Positions 5,495 to 7,472 of a stretch of 7,472 nucleotides of DNA are shown here, piece by piece; the first letter of the stretch is position 1; the number at the start of each line of letters is the position of its first letter. Below the pieces are notes generated by a model. The model was not told the DNA's origin. It did not search any database and saw only the letters and a list, made by a program, of their open reading frames with translations. Origin of the DNA: Micrococcaceae bacterium UBA6021 (lineage in GTDB: Bacteria; Actinomycetota; Actinomycetes; Actinomycetales; Micrococcaceae). The position numbers were made by a program, and so were the translations under genes. Where the stretch lies: NCBI GenBank assembly GCA_002427975.1, contig DIZT01000061.1, positions 5,531 to 13,002 on the forward strand, in the 5' to 3' direction.

Positions 5495-6846
5495 TGGCAA
5501 AGAACAACGGAACCTACCTGATCCGTGGTGCGTCGATCCTGGGCGCCGGGGCCGAGGACCTGCTCATCAGTGACGGCGTTATCGCCGCCCGGGGGGCCGC
5601 CGCGGCCGCCCACAACGACGCGCACGGCGCCACCGTGATTGAGGCCGCCGGGCTGGTGGCCCTGCCCGGCATGGTGGACGTGCACACGCACCTGCGCGAA
5701 CCCGGCCGCGAAGATGCCGAAACTGTTGAGACAGGCACGCGCGCCGCAGCGCTGGGCGGCTTCACCGCCGTACACGCCATGGCCAACAGCAATCCGGTGG
5801 CAGATACCGCCGGTGTGGTGGAACAGGTCCACAGCCTGGGCCGCGCGGCCGGCTGGGTGGACGTCCGCCCCGTCGGCGCCGTGACCGTGGGACTGGCCGG
5901 CGAGCAACTCGCCGAGCTCGGTGCCATGGCCGATTCCCGCGCCCAGGTACGCATGTTCTCCGACGACGGCCTCTGCGTCCACGATCCCGTGTTAATGCGC
6001 CGCGCCCTGGAGTACGTCAAGGCGTTCGACGGCGTCGTGGCCCAGCACGCGCAGGAACCCCGCCTCACCGCAGGAGCCCAGATGAACGAGGGCGCCGTCT
6101 CGGCGGTCCTGGGACTCACCGGCTGGCCGGCGGTCGCCGAGGAGAGCATCATCGCCCGAGACGTCCTGCTGGCGCAGCACGTGAACTCCCGCCTGCACGT
6201 CTGCCACGTCTCCACCGCCGGCTCCGTGGAGATCATCCGCTGGGCCAAGGAACGCGGCATCAACGTCACCGCCGAGGTCACCCCGCACCACCTCCTGCTC
6301 ACCGATGACCTGGTCCGCAGCTACAACCCCGTCTACAAAGTCAACCCGCCCCTGCGGACGGACGCGGATGTGCAGGCCCTGCGTGCCGGCCTGGCCGACG
6401 GCACCATCGATGTGGTGGGCACCGACCACGCCCCGCACCCCAGCGAGCACAAGGAATGCGAATGGGCGCAGGCGGCCATGGGCATGACGGGGCTGGAAAC
6501 CGCCCTGTCCGTGGTCCAGCACTCCATGATCGAAACCGGGCTTATGACGTGGGCTGATTTCGCCCGGGTCACGTCCTTCGCCGCCGCCCGGATCGGCCGG
6601 CTGACGGACCAGGGCCGCCCGCTGGAAACCGGCGAACCCGCCAACATCATCCTGGTGGACCCCGCTGCGCGCTGGACCGTTGACCCGGCCCGGATGGCGA
6701 CCATGGGCCGCAACTCCCCGTTCGCCGGCCTGGAGCTGCCGGGCCAGGTGGTGGCCACCTTCTACAAGGGCCACCCCACCGTCCTGGACGGCAAGCTCAA
6801 CACGCCGTACCGGGAACCGGCGGCGTCTGCGGCAGGCGCCTCCTGA
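5494..6846 (+). CDS. pyrC: Dihydroorotase (class I)
   Basis: This 450-aa amidohydrolase-fold enzyme reversibly cyclises N-carbamoyl-L-aspartate to L-dihydroorotate, the third step of the pathway. Metal and substrate residues are visible: VDVHTHLREPG at 61-71 (His64 and His66 ligands, Arg68 for substrate), AMANSNPVADT at 95-105 with Asn98, SDDG at 156-159 (Asp in the bridging-metal position where class II enzymes use a carboxylated Lys), His185 in AQHAQEP, His238 in CHVSTAGS, TPHHLLLTDD at 263-272, NPPLR at 284-288, and catalytic Asp311 in GTDHAPH. The length (about 420-450) and the Asp variant both indicate class I. MANS in place of the common MPNT is, as I recall, usual in actinobacterial enzymes. 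The start overlaps the pyrB stop by one base (TGATG), and its own stop overlaps the next gene the same way. An allantoinase or hydantoinase is unlikely given the operon. Confidence 0.96.
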   Translation: MAKNNGTYLIRGASILGAGAEDLLISDGVIAARGAAAAAHNDAHGATVIEAAGLVALPGMVDVHTHLREPGREDAETVETGTRAAALGGFTAVHAMANSNPVADTAGVVEQVHSLGRAAGWVDVRPVGAVTVGLAGEQLAELGAMADSRAQVRMFSDDGLCVHDPVLMRRALEYVKAFDGVVAQHAQEPRLTAGAQMNEGAVSAVLGLTGWPAVAEESIIARDVLLAQHVNSRLHVCHVSTAGSVEIIRWAKERGINVTAEVTPHHLLLTDDLVRSYNPVYKVNPPLRTDADVQALRAGLADGTIDVVGTDHAPHPSEHKECEWAQAAMGMTGLETALSVVQHSMIETGLMTWADFARVTSFAAARIGRLTDQGRPLETGEPANIILVDPAARWTVDPARMATMGRNSPFAGLELPGQVVATFYKGHPTVLDGKLNTPYREPAASAAGAS

Positions 6847-7367
6847 TGGACACCAAGCTCCTCACAGGCCTTATCACGGCGGTGCTCGTCGCCGTCGTCC
6901 TTCTGATGATCGGACTCGGCTGGCGCAACCGCCTCAGGCGGCAGGCCGACGTCGAGCCGTTGCCGGCCGTGCCCGAGGCGCCCGGGGTCCCGGTCGCCGG
7001 CGCGGAGGGCCAGTACGTTGCCTCCACCACCGCCGGGGACTGGCTCGACCGCATCGCAGTGCACAGCCTCGGCATCCGGACCAACGCGGTTCTCACTGTG
7101 TACGCCCATGGCGTCCTCTTCGACAGAACCGGTGCCCCGGCACTCTACATCCCGGCAGGAAGCCTCACCGCCGTCCGGCAGGAAAGCGGAATGGCCGGCA
7201 AGTTCGTTGAAAAGGACGGCCTCCTGGTCCTCACCTGGAACCTCGGGACCCACGAACTCGACACCGGTTTCCGGACCCGCAGGGCCGCCGACAAAGACGT
7301 CCTCCATGACTCCCTTCAGCAATTGATCGCCACAGCTCCCCAGGCAGATCCCCAGAGTGGAAAGTAA
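6846..7367 (+). CDS. Membrane-anchored pyr-operon protein (Rv1382-like position), function unknown
   Basis: This is a 173-aa protein with a short N-terminus, one strong transmembrane helix at about residues 5-25 (LLTGLITAVLVAVVLLMIGLG) and a basic WRNRLRRQ stop-transfer segment that suggests the rest is cytoplasmic. A Pro/Ala linker at about 38-55 follows, then a soluble domain from about 57 to 160. That domain has alternating hydrophobic strands (AVLTVYAHGVLFDR, ALYIPAGSLTAVRQ, GLLVLTWNL, HELDTGFRTR) and a final helix (ADKDVLHDSLQQLI), a pattern resembling a PH-like fold; that fold call is inference. It overlaps pyrC by one base (TGATG) and precedes carA by 4 nt. M. tuberculosis carries Rv1382, annotated as a probable export or membrane protein, at the same place between pyrC and carA, so the linkage is conserved across distant actinobacteria. 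A role in organising or regulating the pathway at the membrane is possible but unproven. Confidence 0.85.
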   Translation: MDTKLLTGLITAVLVAVVLLMIGLGWRNRLRRQADVEPLPAVPEAPGVPVAGAEGQYVASTTAGDWLDRIAVHSLGIRTNAVLTVYAHGVLFDRTGAPALYIPAGSLTAVRQESGMAGKFVEKDGLLVLTWNLGTHELDTGFRTRRAADKDVLHDSLQQLIATAPQADPQSGK

Positions 7368-7371
7368 GACA

Positions 7372-7472
7372 GTGACAGACACAGCGACAGCAAAAGCAGC
7401 GACGGCGGCACCAGCAGCCATTTCCACCCCGGCGGTATTCGTCCTGGAGGACGGGCGCATGTTCCGCGGCAC
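7372..7472 (+). CDS. carA: Carbamoyl-phosphate synthase small (glutaminase) subunit, N-terminal fragment
   Basis: Only the first 33 codons lie in the window. A GTG start at 7372 is supported by GGAAAG at 7359-7364 with a 7-nt spacer, located in the last codons of the preceding gene. After a low-complexity Thr/Ala leader (about residues 2-19), the sequence AVFVLEDGRMFRG matches the well-conserved beginning of CarA (xLxLEDGxxFxG). The subunit hydrolyses glutamine to supply ammonia to CarB for carbamoyl phosphate, the substrate of PyrB and of arginine synthesis. Its position after pyrR-pyrB-pyrC agrees with the actinobacterial pyr operon. The glutamine amidotransferase Cys-His-Glu triad is beyond the window. 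The extra Ala/Thr-rich leader is unconserved-looking, and the next in-frame ATG (7459) lies inside the conserved block, so the GTG is preferred. Confidence 0.9.
   Translation, partial: MTDTATAKAATAAPAAISTPAVFVLEDGRMFRG

Noticed and set aside
5778..5796. PyrC has MANSNP where many dihydroorotases have MPNTNP.
   Set aside because: The substrate-contacting Asn98 is retained, and the Ala variant is, as far as I recall, normal for actinobacterial enzymes, so it is not evidence of altered function.
4898..6774. Several minus-strand frames of 200-300 codons opposite pyrB and pyrC.
   Set aside because: These are GC-bias shadows rich in Gly, Ala, Arg and His with no domain signatures. The plus-strand genes have all family motifs.

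Overview
This is an ordinary-looking chromosomal segment from a high-GC actinobacterium, most likely Micrococcaceae (Arthrobacter or Pseudarthrobacter-like). The basis is the strong GC bias at third codon positions, the TTG and GTG starts in tight operons, and the gene order pyrR-pyrB-pyrC-(small membrane protein)-carA, which matches the pyrimidine operon of Mycobacterium tuberculosis (Rv1379-Rv1383). The genus assignment is inference from general resemblance; no database search was possible.

Left block (1-2478, + strand): the 3' end of a short-chain dehydrogenase gene, a 30-codon single-helix membrane peptide gene with a good ribosome binding site, an ACS-family major facilitator transporter, and a divergent triosephosphate isomerase (TIM) homolog. 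They are closely spaced and co-directional, so they look like the tail of a carbohydrate or polyol uptake and catabolism operon: transporter, dehydrogenase and sugar-phosphate isomerase. The TIM homolog keeps the catalytic residues but has a rewritten phosphate-gripping loop. This resembles the paralogs that isomerise erythrulose phosphates in threitol/erythritol catabolism rather than glycolytic TIM.

Middle (2504-3766, - strand): a PrsW-type multi-pass membrane protease/glutamic-type peptidase family protein, convergent with the TIM homolog. A GC-rich hairpin sits between them. The gene diverges from the pyr operon across a 100-bp intergenic region.

Right block (3767-7472, + strand): the de novo pyrimidine operon. 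An AT-rich promoter region is followed by an RNA hairpin that fits the PyrR-binding-loop consensus, including a compensated base pair, placed just upstream of the pyrR Shine-Dalgarno. Then come pyrR (TTG start), pyrB, pyrC, a conserved membrane-anchored protein equivalent in position to Rv1382, and the first 33 codons of carA. The pyrR/pyrB, pyrB/pyrC and pyrC/membrane-protein junctions overlap by 4, 1 and 1 nt. Together with the hairpin next to the ribosome binding site and the lack of a terminator, this suggests that PyrR represses translation of its own gene and that the effect spreads downstream by translational coupling.

No mobile element, CRISPR array, tRNA or rRNA was seen. The points most worth following up are the PyrR-binding hairpin, the TIM paralog with altered loop 6, the unlisted 30-aa membrane peptide, and the uncharacterised pyr-operon membrane protein.
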